Assembly (NCBI GenBank): GCA_016791445.1
Contig: JAEUMP010000002.1
Coordinates: forward strand, 248,001 to 312,000
Direction of reading: 5' to 3'
From: Hyphomonadaceae bacterium
GTDB lineage: Bacteria > Pseudomonadota > Alphaproteobacteria > Caulobacterales > Aquidulcibacteraceae
Length of the DNA stretch: 64,000 nt
Shown here: positions 30,660-42,409 of the stretch, one piece after another
Numbering within the stretch: the stretch's first letter is position 1
How the letters are laid out: every line of letters starts with the position of its first letter
Position numbers and translations under genes: made by a program
The notes under the pieces: model-generated
Database searches by the model: none
Told to the model about the DNA's origin: nothing
What the model saw: only the letters and a program-made list of their open reading frames with translations

Positions 30660-31442
30660 TTAAGAGCCTTTGAACTTCGCAGGACGCTTCTGCAGGAAGG
30701 CCGTAACGCCTTCGAGAAAATCTTCCGTGCGACCTGCATCGCGCTGGGTGACACGCTCCAGATGGAGCTGTTCCGCCCAGTCGTTGTCGAGCGAGGCCCA
30801 GCCGATCTTGCGAATCATGGCGACCGAGGCGGGTCCGTTGGCCAGCTCCGTCGCGAGAGCCTTCGCGGTCGACATCAGCTCGGCATCCGGCACGCAGCGA
30901 TTGATCATGCCCCACTCTAGCGCGGTCTTCGCGGGCACCTTTTCGCCGAGGAGCATCATCTCCATCGCACGCGCGCGACCGATCGCGCGCGGCAGGAGGT
31001 AGGTGGAGCCGCCGTCCGGCACGAGGCCGATGCGCCGGAAGGCCTGCAGGAAATAGGCGCTTTCGCCGGCGACGATGAGATCGCCCATAAGCGCGAGCGA
31101 GCAGCCCACGCCGGCGGCCGCGCCGTTCACCGCGGTGACGAGCGGGATCGGAAGATCGCGCATGCGCGTCACGAGCGGGTTGTAGGTGCTTTCAAGCGCC
31201 GCGCCCGCATCCCGCGGACCGTCGCCGTCGCGGGTCGCCGGGCCGCCGCCGGCGAGATTGGCGCCCGAGCAGAAGCCGCGTCCCTCACCGGTCAGCACGA
31301 CGGCGCGCGCTTCCGTTTCGGCCCTCTTGAGGGCTTCCGTGAGATCGACGGCCATGTCGAGGCCGGCGGCGTTCATCGTGGCGGGATCCGCCAAAGTCAG
31401 GATGGCGACGCCGTCTTCGAGCGCATAGCGGACTTTGGTCAT
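30660..31442 (-). CDS. Enoyl-CoA hydratase/isomerase family protein
   Basis: A 260-residue crotonase-fold enzyme of acyl-CoA metabolism. The oxyanion-hole segments GRGFCSGANLAGG and NGAAAGVGCSLALMGD are clear. The second acid region is FRRIGLVPDGGSTYLLPR, with Asp in the place used by PaaG/isomerase-like members. The C-terminus RTEDFLEGVTAFLQKRPAKF is typical. It could be an enoyl-CoA hydratase or a delta-isomerase of the phenylacetate (PaaG-like) group. No other beta-oxidation gene is adjacent. Confidence 0.9.
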   Translation of the reverse strand: MTKVRYALEDGVAILTLADPATMNAAGLDMAVDLTEALKRAETEARAVVLTGEGRGFCSGANLAGGGPATRDGDGPRDAGAALESTYNPLVTRMRDLPIPLVTAVNGAAAGVGCSLALMGDLIVAGESAYFLQAFRRIGLVPDGGSTYLLPRAIGRARAMEMMLLGEKVPAKTALEWGMINRCVPDAELMSTAKALATELANGPASVAMIRKIGWASLDNDWAEQLHLERVTQRDAGRTEDFLEGVTAFLQKRPAKFKGS

Positions 31443-31497
31443 GACGAACTCCCTTGGCCGCGGGAGAATAGGGCGCCCGCCTGAGCGGGCCTAGCCG

Positions 31498-32673
31498 TCA
31501 CGCCGCGTCAAGGGCGGCTTGGTCGAGTTCTGTCGTCACGCGATTGCGGCCGGTCCGCTTGGAGACATAGAGGCACGCATCGGCGCGCTCGATGATCGAG
31601 GTGGGCGTCTCATCGATCTTTGCCCGCGCCACGCCGGCGGAGACGGAAATGCGTCCGAGATCCTCACCCGTCGATTTCCGAACGAGCGTCTTCGACTCGA
31701 TCATCTGCCGGATGCGTTCGGCGAGATCCCGCGCTTCGGTCAGCGCCATGCGCGGGATCACGAGCGCGAATTCCTCGCCGCCATAACGTGCTGCGAGCCC
31801 GCCGGGCGGCGCAAAGCGCTGCAACGTGGTCGCCACGAAGCGGATGATCTGGTCGCCCGTCTGGTGGCCCCAGGTGTCGTTGAACCGCTTGAAGTGATCG
31901 ATGTCGCAAAGCATCAGGCAAAGCGGCGTGCGTTCGACGCTTGCCTCCTTGAGCCGCGAGCGGAGCGTTTCATCAAACAGCTTGCGGTTGGCGAGACCGG
32001 TGAGGCTGTCGGTCATCGCTTCGGCGCGCACCTGGCGGAGCGTACGGCGCATGCCGTCCATTTCGGCGCTCGACTTCTGCAGCTGGCTCGTGAGTTCCTT
32101 GTTCTGCGTCGACATGCGCAGCGTCGCGTCGGCGATGCTGGCGATCACTTCACGCAGCGTGTCTGCCGCGACGCCCTGTTCGAGGCGCTTGGCGGCCTGA
32201 TCGAGTTCGGCGCCGTAGTCGGAGGCTTGTTCGCCCGCCGAGTGCAGCGACGCGATGACGCTGTTCAATTCCTTGGCGATGCGCTCGCCGGTGGCGACCA
32301 TTTGCGCGGTCAGGCGAGCGTTGGAGAAATACTTCTCGTGCAGCTGCTGGTTCAGGTCGTCGGTGAACACTTCGCCGCGCGCGATTCGGGTGTCGATCTC
32401 CTGCCGAAGGTCCGCCAGCGCGCCGAGGCGGTAGGCAAGCCACACTTCATAGTTCTGCGCGGACGGGCGGATCTGCTTGCCGCCCATGAGTTCGACGGTC
32501 TCGTGGCCGATCGCCAGCGCCTCTGGGAACTTCATCGAGATAAGGCCGTCGGTCACGGGGGAGAATCCGGTCTGGTAAACGTTGTCCGACCTTAGGGCGC
32601 GATGGGTGGATGAGAGGTAAACGGAGGTAAAGAATGGTTCCGTAACGGAAAGCCGGGGCGGGTTCCGGGTCAT
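31498..32673 (-). CDS. GGDEF diguanylate cyclase
   Basis: A 391-residue protein with a C-terminal GGDEF domain (about residues 220-385) that makes cyclic di-GMP. The active-site loop is ARYGGEEFAL, and CDIDHFKRFND supplies the metal site. The usual inhibitory RxxD site five residues before GGEEF is replaced by PPGG, so product feedback at that site appears absent. The N-terminal part is helical, without membrane segments; the stretch QNYEVWLAYRLG resembles N-terminal segments of other alphaproteobacterial cyclases, and a coiled coil follows. The start at 32673 has GGAG upstream; an ATG at 32535 (MKFPEALAIG) is a good alternative. Confidence 0.92.
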   Translation of the reverse strand: MTRNPPRLSVTEPFFTSVYLSSTHRALRSDNVYQTGFSPVTDGLISMKFPEALAIGHETVELMGGKQIRPSAQNYEVWLAYRLGALADLRQEIDTRIARGEVFTDDLNQQLHEKYFSNARLTAQMVATGERIAKELNSVIASLHSAGEQASDYGAELDQAAKRLEQGVAADTLREVIASIADATLRMSTQNKELTSQLQKSSAEMDGMRRTLRQVRAEAMTDSLTGLANRKLFDETLRSRLKEASVERTPLCLMLCDIDHFKRFNDTWGHQTGDQIIRFVATTLQRFAPPGGLAARYGGEEFALVIPRMALTEARDLAERIRQMIESKTLVRKSTGEDLGRISVSAGVARAKIDETPTSIIERADACLYVSKRTGRNRVTTELDQAALDAA

Positions 32674-32747
32674 TTGCGCTCCGCTGCGGCGCCTGATTAA
32701 CGTGCGACGCAGAACACGACGGAACATGTCCGCGAGGGAGCAGGTCG

Positions 32748-34196
32748 ATGAATGCGATGAACAGCGTTGCCGGCGAAGACGCCAAGCGCCGCATGGCCGA
32801 TGTCCTGGCGCGCCAGAAGGCCGCCCACATTCGCGAAGGCGCACCGGGCGCTGCCGTGCGGGCGGATCGTCTGAACCGATGCATTGCGCTGCTCGTAGAG
32901 CACGAAAAGGAACTGGTTGACGCGCTCGACGCCGATTTCGGCGCGCGCTCGAAGGACGCGAGCCGTTTCACGGACATCTCCGGATCTATCGGCCCGCTGA
33001 AGTTCGCCCGGGAGAATTTCCGCAAGTGGATGAAGACCGAGAAGCGCAAGCCGGAGGCGCCGTTCGGACTCTTCGGCGCGAAGGCGGAAGTCCGCTTTCA
33101 GCCCAAGGGCGTGATCGGGATCATCAGTCCGTGGAACTTTCCGGTGAACCTCACCTTCGCGCCGCTGGCGGGCGTACTCGCGGCGGGCAACCGCGCGATG
33201 ATCAAGCCAAGCGAACTGACGCCTGCGACTTCCGAGGCGATGGCGCGGCTGTTTGATCTCTACTTTGACGAGGAGGAGATCGCGGTAGTCACCGGAGGGC
33301 CGGACGTGGGCGGCGCGTTTGCGGGGCTGGCCTTCGACCATCTCGTGTTCACCGGCGGCACCTCGATCGCCTATCATGTCATGCGCGCGGCGGCGGAAAA
33401 CCTCACGCCGCTGACGCTTGAGCTCGGCGGCAAGAGCCCTGTCGTCGTCGGCAAGTCGGCGGACATGCAGAAGACGGCGGCGCGGATCATGGCGGGAAAG
33501 ACGCTGAACGCCGGGCAGATCTGCCTCGCGCCGGACTATGTGATGGTCGAGGAGGGGCAGCGCGACGCCTTCGTGCAGGCCGCGACCGGCGCCGTCGCCA
33601 AGATGTTTCCGACGATCAAGGACAATCCTGACTACACGGCCATCATCAACCAGCGCCACTACGACCGCATTCGCGGCCTCGTCGACGACGCCCGCGCCAA
33701 GGGCGCGCAGATTGTCGAAATCAATCCTGCGAACGAAGACTTCAGCCAGCAGGAGCACCGCCGCATTCCGCCGACCCTCGTGCTGGACGCAACCGACGAC
33801 ATGAAGATCATGCAGGACGAGATTTTCGGCCCGGTGATGCCGGTAAAGACGGTGAAGCACGTGGACGCGGCGATCGCCTATGTGAACGCCAATCCGCGCC
33901 CGCTCGGTCTCTACTATTTCGGCGAGGACGAGGCGGAGCAGGAGAAGGTGCTCAACAGCACTACGTCAGGCGGCGTCACCGTCAACGACGTGATTTTCCA
34001 CGTCGCGCAGGAAGACCTGCCGTTCGGCGGCATCGGACCTGCGGGCATGGGCTCCTATCATGGTCGCGACGGCTTCTACGAATTCTCGCACAAGAAGGCG
34101 GTCTACAAGCAGATGAAGGCTGACCTGCTCGCCATGACGCGCCCGCCCTACACGGACACGTTCCGCAAGACAGTCGCGGGACGCATCAAGAAATAG
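32748..34196 (+). CDS. Coniferyl-aldehyde-dehydrogenase-type aldehyde dehydrogenase
   Basis: A 482-residue NAD(P)-dependent aldehyde dehydrogenase of the class 3/coniferyl-aldehyde group. NAD-site segments are SPWNFPVNLTFAPLAG and FTGGTSIAYHVM, the general base lies in ELGGKSPVVVG and the catalytic cysteine in NAGQICLAPDYV. The late motif EDLPFGGIGPAGMGSYHG is shared with CalB-like enzymes. The natural aldehyde may be aromatic or fatty; the family name does not prove lignin metabolism. GAGGGAG lies upstream of ATG 32748. It is divergent from the cyclase gene. Confidence 0.92.
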   Translation: MNAMNSVAGEDAKRRMADVLARQKAAHIREGAPGAAVRADRLNRCIALLVEHEKELVDALDADFGARSKDASRFTDISGSIGPLKFARENFRKWMKTEKRKPEAPFGLFGAKAEVRFQPKGVIGIISPWNFPVNLTFAPLAGVLAAGNRAMIKPSELTPATSEAMARLFDLYFDEEEIAVVTGGPDVGGAFAGLAFDHLVFTGGTSIAYHVMRAAAENLTPLTLELGGKSPVVVGKSADMQKTAARIMAGKTLNAGQICLAPDYVMVEEGQRDAFVQAATGAVAKMFPTIKDNPDYTAIINQRHYDRIRGLVDDARAKGAQIVEINPANEDFSQQEHRRIPPTLVLDATDDMKIMQDEIFGPVMPVKTVKHVDAAIAYVNANPRPLGLYYFGEDEAEQEKVLNSTTSGGVTVNDVIFHVAQEDLPFGGIGPAGMGSYHGRDGFYEFSHKKAVYKQMKADLLAMTRPPYTDTFRKTVAGRIKK

Positions 34197-34199
34197 GCG

Positions 34200-35843
34200 T
34201 CAGGAATCCGTGGGTTCGGTCGGCGCGCGGCGCGGGGCGCTGCGCGCGAGAAAAGCTGGGGTCGTGTCGCCGAAACCGACGACGGGTGCGCCGCCGCGAT
34301 CATAATCACGATCATCGCGCGGGGGGCGGCGCTCGCGATCGCGCGAACGAGCTTCATCGCGCGCGGGACGATCACGGCGCGGCTGCTCGGCGCGCGGCGC
34401 GCGCTCCGCTTGGTCACGGGCCTCTGCCGGGGCCGCCTCCCCGCGTGCGGGACGACGGGGACGCCGCTCGCGTGGCGCGGGACGCTCCTCCTTCTCTGCT
34501 TCCTGGCCTTCCGCTGCAGTGAACGGTTCGAGCGGCTCCGTGCCCGCTTGCGGCCGTTCCGGGTCGCGCTTGCGGAAACGATCCTTGCGGTTCGAGCGTT
34601 CGCGACGAAGCTCCTCTGCACGACGGCCGCGGCCGCCGCTGTCGGAGCCGTCGCCGAGACGTTCGGTCGGTACGCCCTCAATGGCGATGGTTTCGATCTT
34701 CTGGCCGATCAGCTTCTCAATCGGGCCGATGGCGCGGGAGTCTTCGGGGGCCGCAAGCGTGTAGGCTTCGCCGAGGCGTCCCGCGCGTCCCGTGCGGCCG
34801 ATGCGGTGGACATAGTCCTCCGCGTGGCGCGGCGGTTCGAAATTGAAGACGTGGCCCACGTCTGGAATGTCGAGGCCGCGCGCGGCGACGTCCGACGCGA
34901 CGAGCAGTTGCAGTTCGCCGTTGCGGAATCGATCTAGCGTTCTGGTGCGCAAGGATTGATCAAGATCGCCGTGGATGGGGGCCGCATCGAAGCCATGACG
35001 CGCGAGCGATTTGGCGACGACGTCCACGTCCGTCTTGCGGTTGCAGAAAATGATCCCGTTCTTGATCGTCAGCGATTGCAGAACGGCGCGGAGCGCGGCG
35101 CGGCGCGTGCGCGGATCGCTGCTCGGAATAGGCACGACGCGCGCGGTGATGGTCGATGCCGTCGACGCCGGGCGAGAGACTTCCACCTTGACCGCGCCGG
35201 AGAGGAACTGGTCCGTCAGGCGTTGGATTTCCGGCGGCATGGTCGCTGAGAAGAACAGCGTCTGGCGCGTGAACGGCGTCATCTTGAAGATGCGCTCGAT
35301 GTCCGGGATGAAGCCCATGTCGAGCATGCGGTCGGCTTCGTCGACCACCATGACCTGTACGCCGTTGAGCAGGAGCTTGCCGCGTTCGAAGTGATCGAGC
35401 AGACGACCGGGCGTCGCGATCAACACGTCGACTCCGGCGGCGAGCGCCGCATCCTGGTCGCCGAAGGAGACGCCGCCGATCAGCAGCGCCATCTTCAGAT
35501 TGTGATACTTGCCGTATTTGGTGAAGTTCTCTGCGACCTGCGCCGCAAGCTCACGCGTCGGTTCGAGGATGAGCGTGCGCGGCATCCGCGCCTTCGCCCT
35601 TCCGCGTGAGAGAATCTCGATCATCGGCAGGGTGAAGGAGGCGGTCTTGCCTGTGCCGGTCTGGGCGATGCCGAGGACGTCGCGACCGGCGAGCACATGC
35701 GGAATGGCCTGGGCCTGGATCGGGGTCGGCGTGGTGTAGCCGGACTCTTCGACGGCGCGGAGCAGGTCGGGGCTGAGGCCCATATCCCCGAACGTGATGC
35801 CGGGGGTCTGCGGGGCGTCGGAGGACGCCGGTATGTCAGTCAT
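34200..35843 (-). CDS. rhlE: DEAD-box RNA helicase, RhlE type, with Arg/Glu/Asp-rich tail
   Basis: A 547-residue ATP-dependent RNA helicase acting in ribosome assembly or RNA decay. Motifs are in order: Q motif GYTTPTPIQAQAIP, motif I AQTGTGKT, Ia PTRELAAQV, motif II DEAD, motif III SAT, and motif VI HRIGRTGRAG. After about residue 395 the protein becomes a long low-complexity tail of Arg, Glu, Asp, Pro and Ala, typical of RNA-binding extensions. The ATG at 35843 is chosen over a TTG four codons upstream. It is convergent with the dehydrogenase gene, 3 bases apart. Confidence 0.94.
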   Translation of the reverse strand: MTDIPASSDAPQTPGITFGDMGLSPDLLRAVEESGYTTPTPIQAQAIPHVLAGRDVLGIAQTGTGKTASFTLPMIEILSRGRAKARMPRTLILEPTRELAAQVAENFTKYGKYHNLKMALLIGGVSFGDQDAALAAGVDVLIATPGRLLDHFERGKLLLNGVQVMVVDEADRMLDMGFIPDIERIFKMTPFTRQTLFFSATMPPEIQRLTDQFLSGAVKVEVSRPASTASTITARVVPIPSSDPRTRRAALRAVLQSLTIKNGIIFCNRKTDVDVVAKSLARHGFDAAPIHGDLDQSLRTRTLDRFRNGELQLLVASDVAARGLDIPDVGHVFNFEPPRHAEDYVHRIGRTGRAGRLGEAYTLAAPEDSRAIGPIEKLIGQKIETIAIEGVPTERLGDGSDSGGRGRRAEELRRERSNRKDRFRKRDPERPQAGTEPLEPFTAAEGQEAEKEERPAPRERRPRRPARGEAAPAEARDQAERAPRAEQPRRDRPARDEARSRDRERRPPRDDRDYDRGGAPVVGFGDTTPAFLARSAPRRAPTEPTDS

Positions 35844-35960
35844 GAGGGTATCCAAAAGGGCGCATGAGCGCCGGGGGGCGCGGCCATTCGGCCCGCCGCA
35901 CGCTGAGGTAGATGCGACCGGAGGCCTCCAAAGTCAATGCGGAGGCGCAACGGGCGGGGG

Positions 35961-37949
35961 TCAAACGTCGAGTTCTTCCACGAAACGGGCGTTCTGCTGG
36001 ATGTAGTTGAACCTGAGCTCCGGCTTTCGCCCCATCAGGGTTTCCACCAGATCCTCGAATGCCGGCGCGTCGTCGGCATCGAGCACCACCCGCGCGAGCG
36101 TGCGCGTGGTCGGGTCCATCGTCGTTTCCTTGAGCTGCGCCGGCATCATTTCGCCGAGGCCTTTGAAGCGTCCGATGTCCGGCTTCTTGCCCGCGAAGGT
36201 CGTGCGCAGCAACTCGTCCTTGTGCGCGTCGTCGCGCGCATAGACGTTGGTCTTGCCGTGCGTGATCCGGAAGAGCGGCGGTAGCGCCATGAAGAGGCGA
36301 CCCGAGCGGATCAGGCCGGGCATGGAGCGATGGAAGAAAGTGATCAGCAGCGATGCGATGTGCGCGCCGTCGACGTCGGCGTCGGTCATGATGATCACGC
36401 GCTCGTAGCGCAGATCGTCGAGCTTGAACTTGCCGTTCACGCCGCACCCGAGCGCGAGCGTCAGATCGGCGAGTTCCTGGTTTGCCGAAGCCTTCTCGCC
36501 GCCGGCGCTGGCGACGTTGAGGATCTTGCCGCGTAGCGGCAGAATCGCCTGGTTGTTGCGATTGCGCGCCTGTTTGGCGGAGCCGCCGGCGCTGTCGCCT
36601 TCGACTATGAAGATTTCCGTGTCGCCGGCGTCATTGCGCGCGCAGTCGGCGAGTTTGCCCGGCAGGCGCAGGCGTCGCGTCGCGGACTGGCGGGCGACTT
36701 CCTTTTCCTTGCGGCGTTTCAGGCGCTCTTCCGCCTGACCAATGACCCAGTCCAGTAGACGGTCTGCCTCCTTCGGTGCGGCGGTCAGCCAGTGCTCGAA
36801 CGGATCGCGCACAGCCTGTTCGACGATTTTCGCCGCTTCGGTGGTGACGAGGCGGCCCTTCGTCTGACCTTCAAACTGCGGGTCATGAATGAACACCGAC
36901 ACCAGAGCTGCGCTCGTGTTGATCACGTCATCCTGCGTGATCAGCTCGGCCTTCTTGATCTTTTTCAGTTCGGCATAGGCGCGAAGGCCCTTGGTGAGCG
37001 CGGCGCGCAGGCCGTTCTCGTGGGCGCCGCCGTCGGCGGTGGGGATGGTGTTGCAATAGGAGCGGAGCATGCCGTCGGCTTCGCCGAAGCCGTCCTCCAC
37101 CCACGCGACCGCCCACTCCACCTTGCCGTGGCCGATGTCCTTCACCGTGCGGCCGTGAAAGGGTTCGGCCGTGACGACGCGCTTGTCCTTGATGATCTCG
37201 GTGAGGAAGTCCTTGATCCCGTTCGGGAACTTAAGGACCGCTTCAGCGGGCGTCGGGTCGTTGTCGCGCAAGCGTTCCGGCGCACACTTCCAGCGGATTT
37301 CGACGCCGCGCTGCAGGTAGGCCTTCGATCGCGCCATCTGGAAAAGACGCGCAGGCTTGAACGCTGCGTTCGCGCCGAAGATTTCCGGATCGGGATGGAA
37401 GCGCACCGTCGTGCCGCGGCGATTGTGCGCGACGCCGATTTCCTTCAGCGGGCCGAGCGGCAGGCCCTTGGCGTAGCTCTGCGCGAAGAGACGTCTTTCC
37501 CGCGCCACCTCGACATAAAGCGAATCCGACAGCGCGTTGACGACGGAGACGCCCACGCCGTGCAGACCGCCCGAGGTCTGGTACGCCTTGTCAGAAAACT
37601 TGCCGCCCGCGTGCAGCGTGGTGAGGATGACCTCAAGCGCGGACTTCTTCGGGAATTTCGGATGCGGATCGACCGGGATGCCGCGGCCGTTGTCGGTGAC
37701 CGAGAGCGAGCCGTCCGCGAGGAGTTCCACCTCGATGCGGTCCGCATGGCCGGCGACGGCTTCGTCCATCGAGTTGTCGAGCACTTCGGCGAATAGGTGG
37801 TGCAGGGCGCGTTCGTCGGTGCCGCCCACATACATGCCGGGCCGGCGCCGCACGGGCTCCAAGCCTTCCAGAACCTCGATGTCCTTGGCCGAGTAGGCGT
37901 TCGGAGCAAATTCCAAGGCGTTCTGCCTCGCCGCATACGATTTCGACAT
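35961..37949 (-). CDS. parE: DNA topoisomerase IV subunit B
   Basis: A 662-residue ATPase subunit of topoisomerase IV, which unlinks daughter chromosomes. GHKL ATPase motifs are [17 protein letters not shown] and [14 protein letters not shown]. The TOPRIM domain has [15 protein letters not shown] and [13 protein letters not shown]. The KQARNR sequence and the length favour ParE over GyrB. The ATG at 37949 follows AAAGGGCC; longer frames upstream are not conserved. The 251 bases upstream are shared with the divergent barrel gene. Confidence 0.95.
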   Translation of the reverse strand: MSKSYAARQNALEFAPNAYSAKDIEVLEGLEPVRRRPGMYVGGTDERALHHLFAEVLDNSMDEAVAGHADRIEVELLADGSLSVTDNGRGIPVDPHPKFPKKSALEVILTTLHAGGKFSDKAYQTSGGLHGVGVSVVNALSDSLYVEVARERRLFAQSYAKGLPLGPLKEIGVAHNRRGTTVRFHPDPEIFGANAAFKPARLFQMARSKAYLQRGVEIRWKCAPERLRDNDPTPAEAVLKFPNGIKDFLTEIIKDKRVVTAEPFHGRTVKDIGHGKVEWAVAWVEDGFGEADGMLRSYCNTIPTADGGAHENGLRAALTKGLRAYAELKKIKKAELITQDDVINTSAALVSVFIHDPQFEGQTKGRLVTTEAAKIVEQAVRDPFEHWLTAAPKEADRLLDWVIGQAEERLKRRKEKEVARQSATRRLRLPGKLADCARNDAGDTEIFIVEGDSAGGSAKQARNRNNQAILPLRGKILNVASAGGEKASANQELADLTLALGCGVNGKFKLDDLRYERVIIMTDADVDGAHIASLLITFFHRSMPGLIRSGRLFMALPPLFRITHGKTNVYARDDAHKDELLRTTFAGKKPDIGRFKGLGEMMPAQLKETTMDPTTRTLARVVLDADDAPAFEDLVETLMGRKPELRFNYIQQNARFVEELDV

Positions 37950-38104
37950 GGATGGCCCTTTGGCACGAGTCCGACGCGTTCGCCATCGACTCTGTGCGGT
38001 AAACGTTAACGTCCCGCACACGCTTGCGGCAGGGCCGGGCGTCGGCGTGGCGGCAATGAGGCATTGCGTGGTTTCGCCGCAACAGCGGCTCCAAACGGGG
38101 CGTG

Positions 38105-38120
38105 AATGACTGAACGGTCA
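38105..38120. promoter_or_regulatory. Possible operator upstream of barrel gene
   Basis: ATGACTGAACGGTCAT has 5-base inverted arms (ATGAC/GTCAT) around six bases and lies in the parE/barrel divergent region, about 80 bases before the barrel gene. Its size and symmetry resemble sites for TetR-type regulators. No such regulator gene is near; this is weak. Confidence 0.25.
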
Positions 38121-38200
38121 TCCCGCAGAGAAACGGAAGCGGCGCAAGAACGCTCCACGTCCGCCCGTCACGGAGCCGGGTCGATCCAGGGAGCACCAAC

Positions 38201-38704
38201 ATGAAAGCAATCGCAGCCCTCACCGCGCTGGCCGCCGCCATCGGTTTCGCCGCACCGGCGCAGGCGCAGACGGGAGCCTATGTGAACGGCGGCTACACGC
38301 ATTACGACGCAGACGACGTGACACTCGGCGGCGTGACGGGGCGGCTCGGCTACAGGTTCCACCCGAATGTCGCGGTGGAAGGCGAGGCCAGCTTCGGCGT
38401 CAAGGACGACAATGTCGGCCCCGTGAATGTGGAGCTAGACCACGCCATCGGCGTCTTCGGCGTCGGCATCCTGCCGGTCACCCCGAACTTCGAGGTCTTC
38501 GGACGCGTGGGCTATGGACAGGTGAAGGCGTCCGCGTCTGTGCCTGGCTTCGCCGTGTCGGCGGACGAGGACGGCTTCGCCTTCGGCGGGGGCGCCCAGT
38601 ACATGTTTACGGACAAGTTCGGGGTGCGTGGCGACTACACGCGCCTGGAAGGCGACGACGACGGTGTGAACACATTCTCGGCGTCCGCAGTCATCAAGTT
38701 CTGA
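38201..38704 (+). CDS. Small outer-membrane beta-barrel protein (porin/OmpA-like barrel)
   Basis: A 167-residue exported protein. A standard signal peptide (MKAIAALTALAAAIGFAAPAQA) is followed by about eight alternating amphipathic strands, such as GAYVNGGYTHYDA, VTGRLGYRFHPNVAVEGEA, FEVFGRVGYGQVKA and KFGVRGDYTRLEG. It ends in phenylalanine (SASAVIKF), the usual C-terminal signal for outer-membrane insertion. This fits the eight-stranded Omp_b-brl family, common in alphaproteobacteria, with no specific ligand known. It is followed by a hairpin terminator shared with glnA. Confidence 0.88.
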   Translation: MKAIAALTALAAAIGFAAPAQAQTGAYVNGGYTHYDADDVTLGGVTGRLGYRFHPNVAVEGEASFGVKDDNVGPVNVELDHAIGVFGVGILPVTPNFEVFGRVGYGQVKASASVPGFAVSADEDGFAFGGGAQYMFTDKFGVRGDYTRLEGDDDGVNTFSASAVIKF

Positions 38705-38729
38705 TCTGCGCGCTGCGCAGAAACGAAAA

Positions 38730-38758
38730 GGGGCCGGAGTCGTTGCGACTCCGGCCCC
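38730..38758 (-). terminator. Terminator hairpin between barrel gene and glnA
   Basis: GGGGCCGGAGTCG (38730-38742) pairs perfectly with CGACTCCGGCCCC (38746-38758) around a 3-base loop, a 13-bp stem. On the minus strand it is followed by CTTTTCGTTT, so it fits a rho-independent terminator for glnA; it may also stop the barrel-gene transcript. Confidence 0.85.
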
Positions 38759-38792
38759 CGATTCGTCTCCCCCGAGGAGACAGCTCCGGCGC

Positions 38793-40202
38793 TTACGCCT
38801 TGTAGTACATCTCGAACTCGACCGGGTGCGGGTGCATCCGGAAGCGGTCGTTCTCTTCGCGCTTCAGGTCGAGATAGGCGTCGATGAAATCGTCATCCAT
38901 GACGCCGCCTTTCTTCAGGAAGTCGCGATCGGCGTCGAGCGAGTTGATCGCTTCCTCGAGGCTGCCGCACACGGTCGGCACTTCCTTCAGCTCTTCCGGC
39001 GGCAGGTCGTAGAGGTTCTTGTCGAGCGGATCGCCCGGGTGGATCTTCTTCGAAATGCCGTCGAGGCCCGCCATGAGCAGGGCGGTGTAAGTCAGGTACA
39101 TGTTGCCGGCGGGATCGGGGAAGCGGACTTCCACGCGCTTGGCCTTGGCGCCGGTGCCGTGCGGAATACGGCACGAGGCCGAGCGGTTGCGGGCCGAGTA
39201 GGCGAGCAGGACAGGGGCTTCGTAGCCCGGCACGAGACGCTTGTAGGAGTTGGTCGTCGAGTTCGCGAACGCGTTGATCGCCTTCGCGTGCTTGATGATC
39301 CCGCCGATGTAGAAGAGGCAGGTTTCAGACAGGCCCGCATAGCGGTCGCCAGCGAAGGTGTTGTTGCCGCCCTTCCAGATCGACTGGTGCACGTGCATGC
39401 CCGAGCCGTTGTCCTTGTAGTAGGGCTTCGGCATAAAGGTCGCGGACTTGCCGTAGCTCTGCGCGACGTTGTGGATGACGTACTTGTAGAGGTTCATCGC
39501 GTCGGCCATGTGGACGAGCGTGTTGAACTTCAGGCCCAGCTCATGCTGCGCGGGCGCGACTTCGTGGTGGTGCTTTTCCACCGCGAGGCCGATCTCCTTC
39601 ATCACCGACAGCATCTCGCCGCGCATGTCCTGAAGCGAGTCGATCGGCGGGACAGGAAAGTAGCCGCCCTTGGGGCCGGGCCGATGGCCGAGATTGCCGG
39701 ACTCGTAGATCTTGCCGGTGTTCATCGGCAGTTCGGTTGAGTCGAAGCTGTAGCCCGTATTGTTCGGCTCGACGTTCCAGCGAACGTCGTCGAACACGAA
39801 GAACTCAGCTTCAGGGCCGAAATAGGCGGTGTCGCCGTAGCCGCCGGACTTCACATAGGTTTCCGCCTTCTTCGCGATCCCGCGCGGACAACGGTTGTAC
39901 GGTTGCAGCGTGCCGGGCTCGAGGATGTCGCAGAAGAGTGCGAGCGTCGTCTGCTGGAAGAAGGGATCGATGTGGGCGCCCGCCGGGTCGGGGCGCATCA
40001 CCATGTCGGACTCGTTGATGGCCTTCCATCCGGCGATCGACGAACCGTCGAACATCGTGCCTTCGGTGAAGTAGCCTTCATCGAACATGTCCACGTCGAA
40101 CGTGACGTGCTGCATCTTGCCGCGCATGTCGTTGAAGCGGAGGTCGATGAATTCGACTTCCTTTTCCTTGATCAGTTTCATCACGTCGCTGGTTGCGGAC
40201 AT
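38793..40202 (-). CDS. glnA: Glutamine synthetase type I
   Basis: A 469-residue glutamine synthetase (GSI-beta) that makes glutamine from glutamate, ammonia and ATP. Family segments include [17 protein letters not shown], the metal-binding [28 protein letters not shown]-like [18 protein letters not shown], and [21 protein letters not shown]. The adenylylation site is the tyrosine in [10 protein letters not shown] near residue 400, which allows control by GlnE and PII. GAGGAGG lies 11-17 bases before the ATG at 40202. It lies 72 bases downstream of glnB on the same strand. Confidence 0.98.
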   Translation of the reverse strand: MSATSDVMKLIKEKEVEFIDLRFNDMRGKMQHVTFDVDMFDEGYFTEGTMFDGSSIAGWKAINESDMVMRPDPAGAHIDPFFQQTTLALFCDILEPGTLQPYNRCPRGIAKKAETYVKSGGYGDTAYFGPEAEFFVFDDVRWNVEPNNTGYSFDSTELPMNTGKIYESGNLGHRPGPKGGYFPVPPIDSLQDMRGEMLSVMKEIGLAVEKHHHEVAPAQHELGLKFNTLVHMADAMNLYKYVIHNVAQSYGKSATFMPKPYYKDNGSGMHVHQSIWKGGNNTFAGDRYAGLSETCLFYIGGIIKHAKAINAFANSTTNSYKRLVPGYEAPVLLAYSARNRSASCRIPHGTGAKAKRVEVRFPDPAGNMYLTYTALLMAGLDGISKKIHPGDPLDKNLYDLPPEELKEVPTVCGSLEEAINSLDADRDFLKKGGVMDDDFIDAYLDLKREENDRFRMHPHPVEFEMYYKA

Positions 40203-40222
40203 CGTTCACCATCCTCCTCGGT

Positions 40223-40241
40223 CCGGACTTCTTCGGTCCGG
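40223..40241 (-). promoter_or_regulatory. Hairpin in the glnB-glnA gap
   Basis: CCGGAC (40223-40228) and GTCCGG (40236-40241) form a 6-bp stem with a 7-base loop, just upstream of the glnA ribosome-binding site on the minus strand. A perfect palindrome GAAACGTTTC at 40265-40274 abuts the glnB stop. These may mark RNA processing or adjust glnA versus glnB expression; neither has a T tract directly after it. Confidence 0.4.
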
Positions 40242-40274
40242 CCGCTACAAACAAAAGTTGATACGAAACGTTTC

Positions 40275-42407
<2,133 letters not shown>

Positions 42408-42409
42408 TC

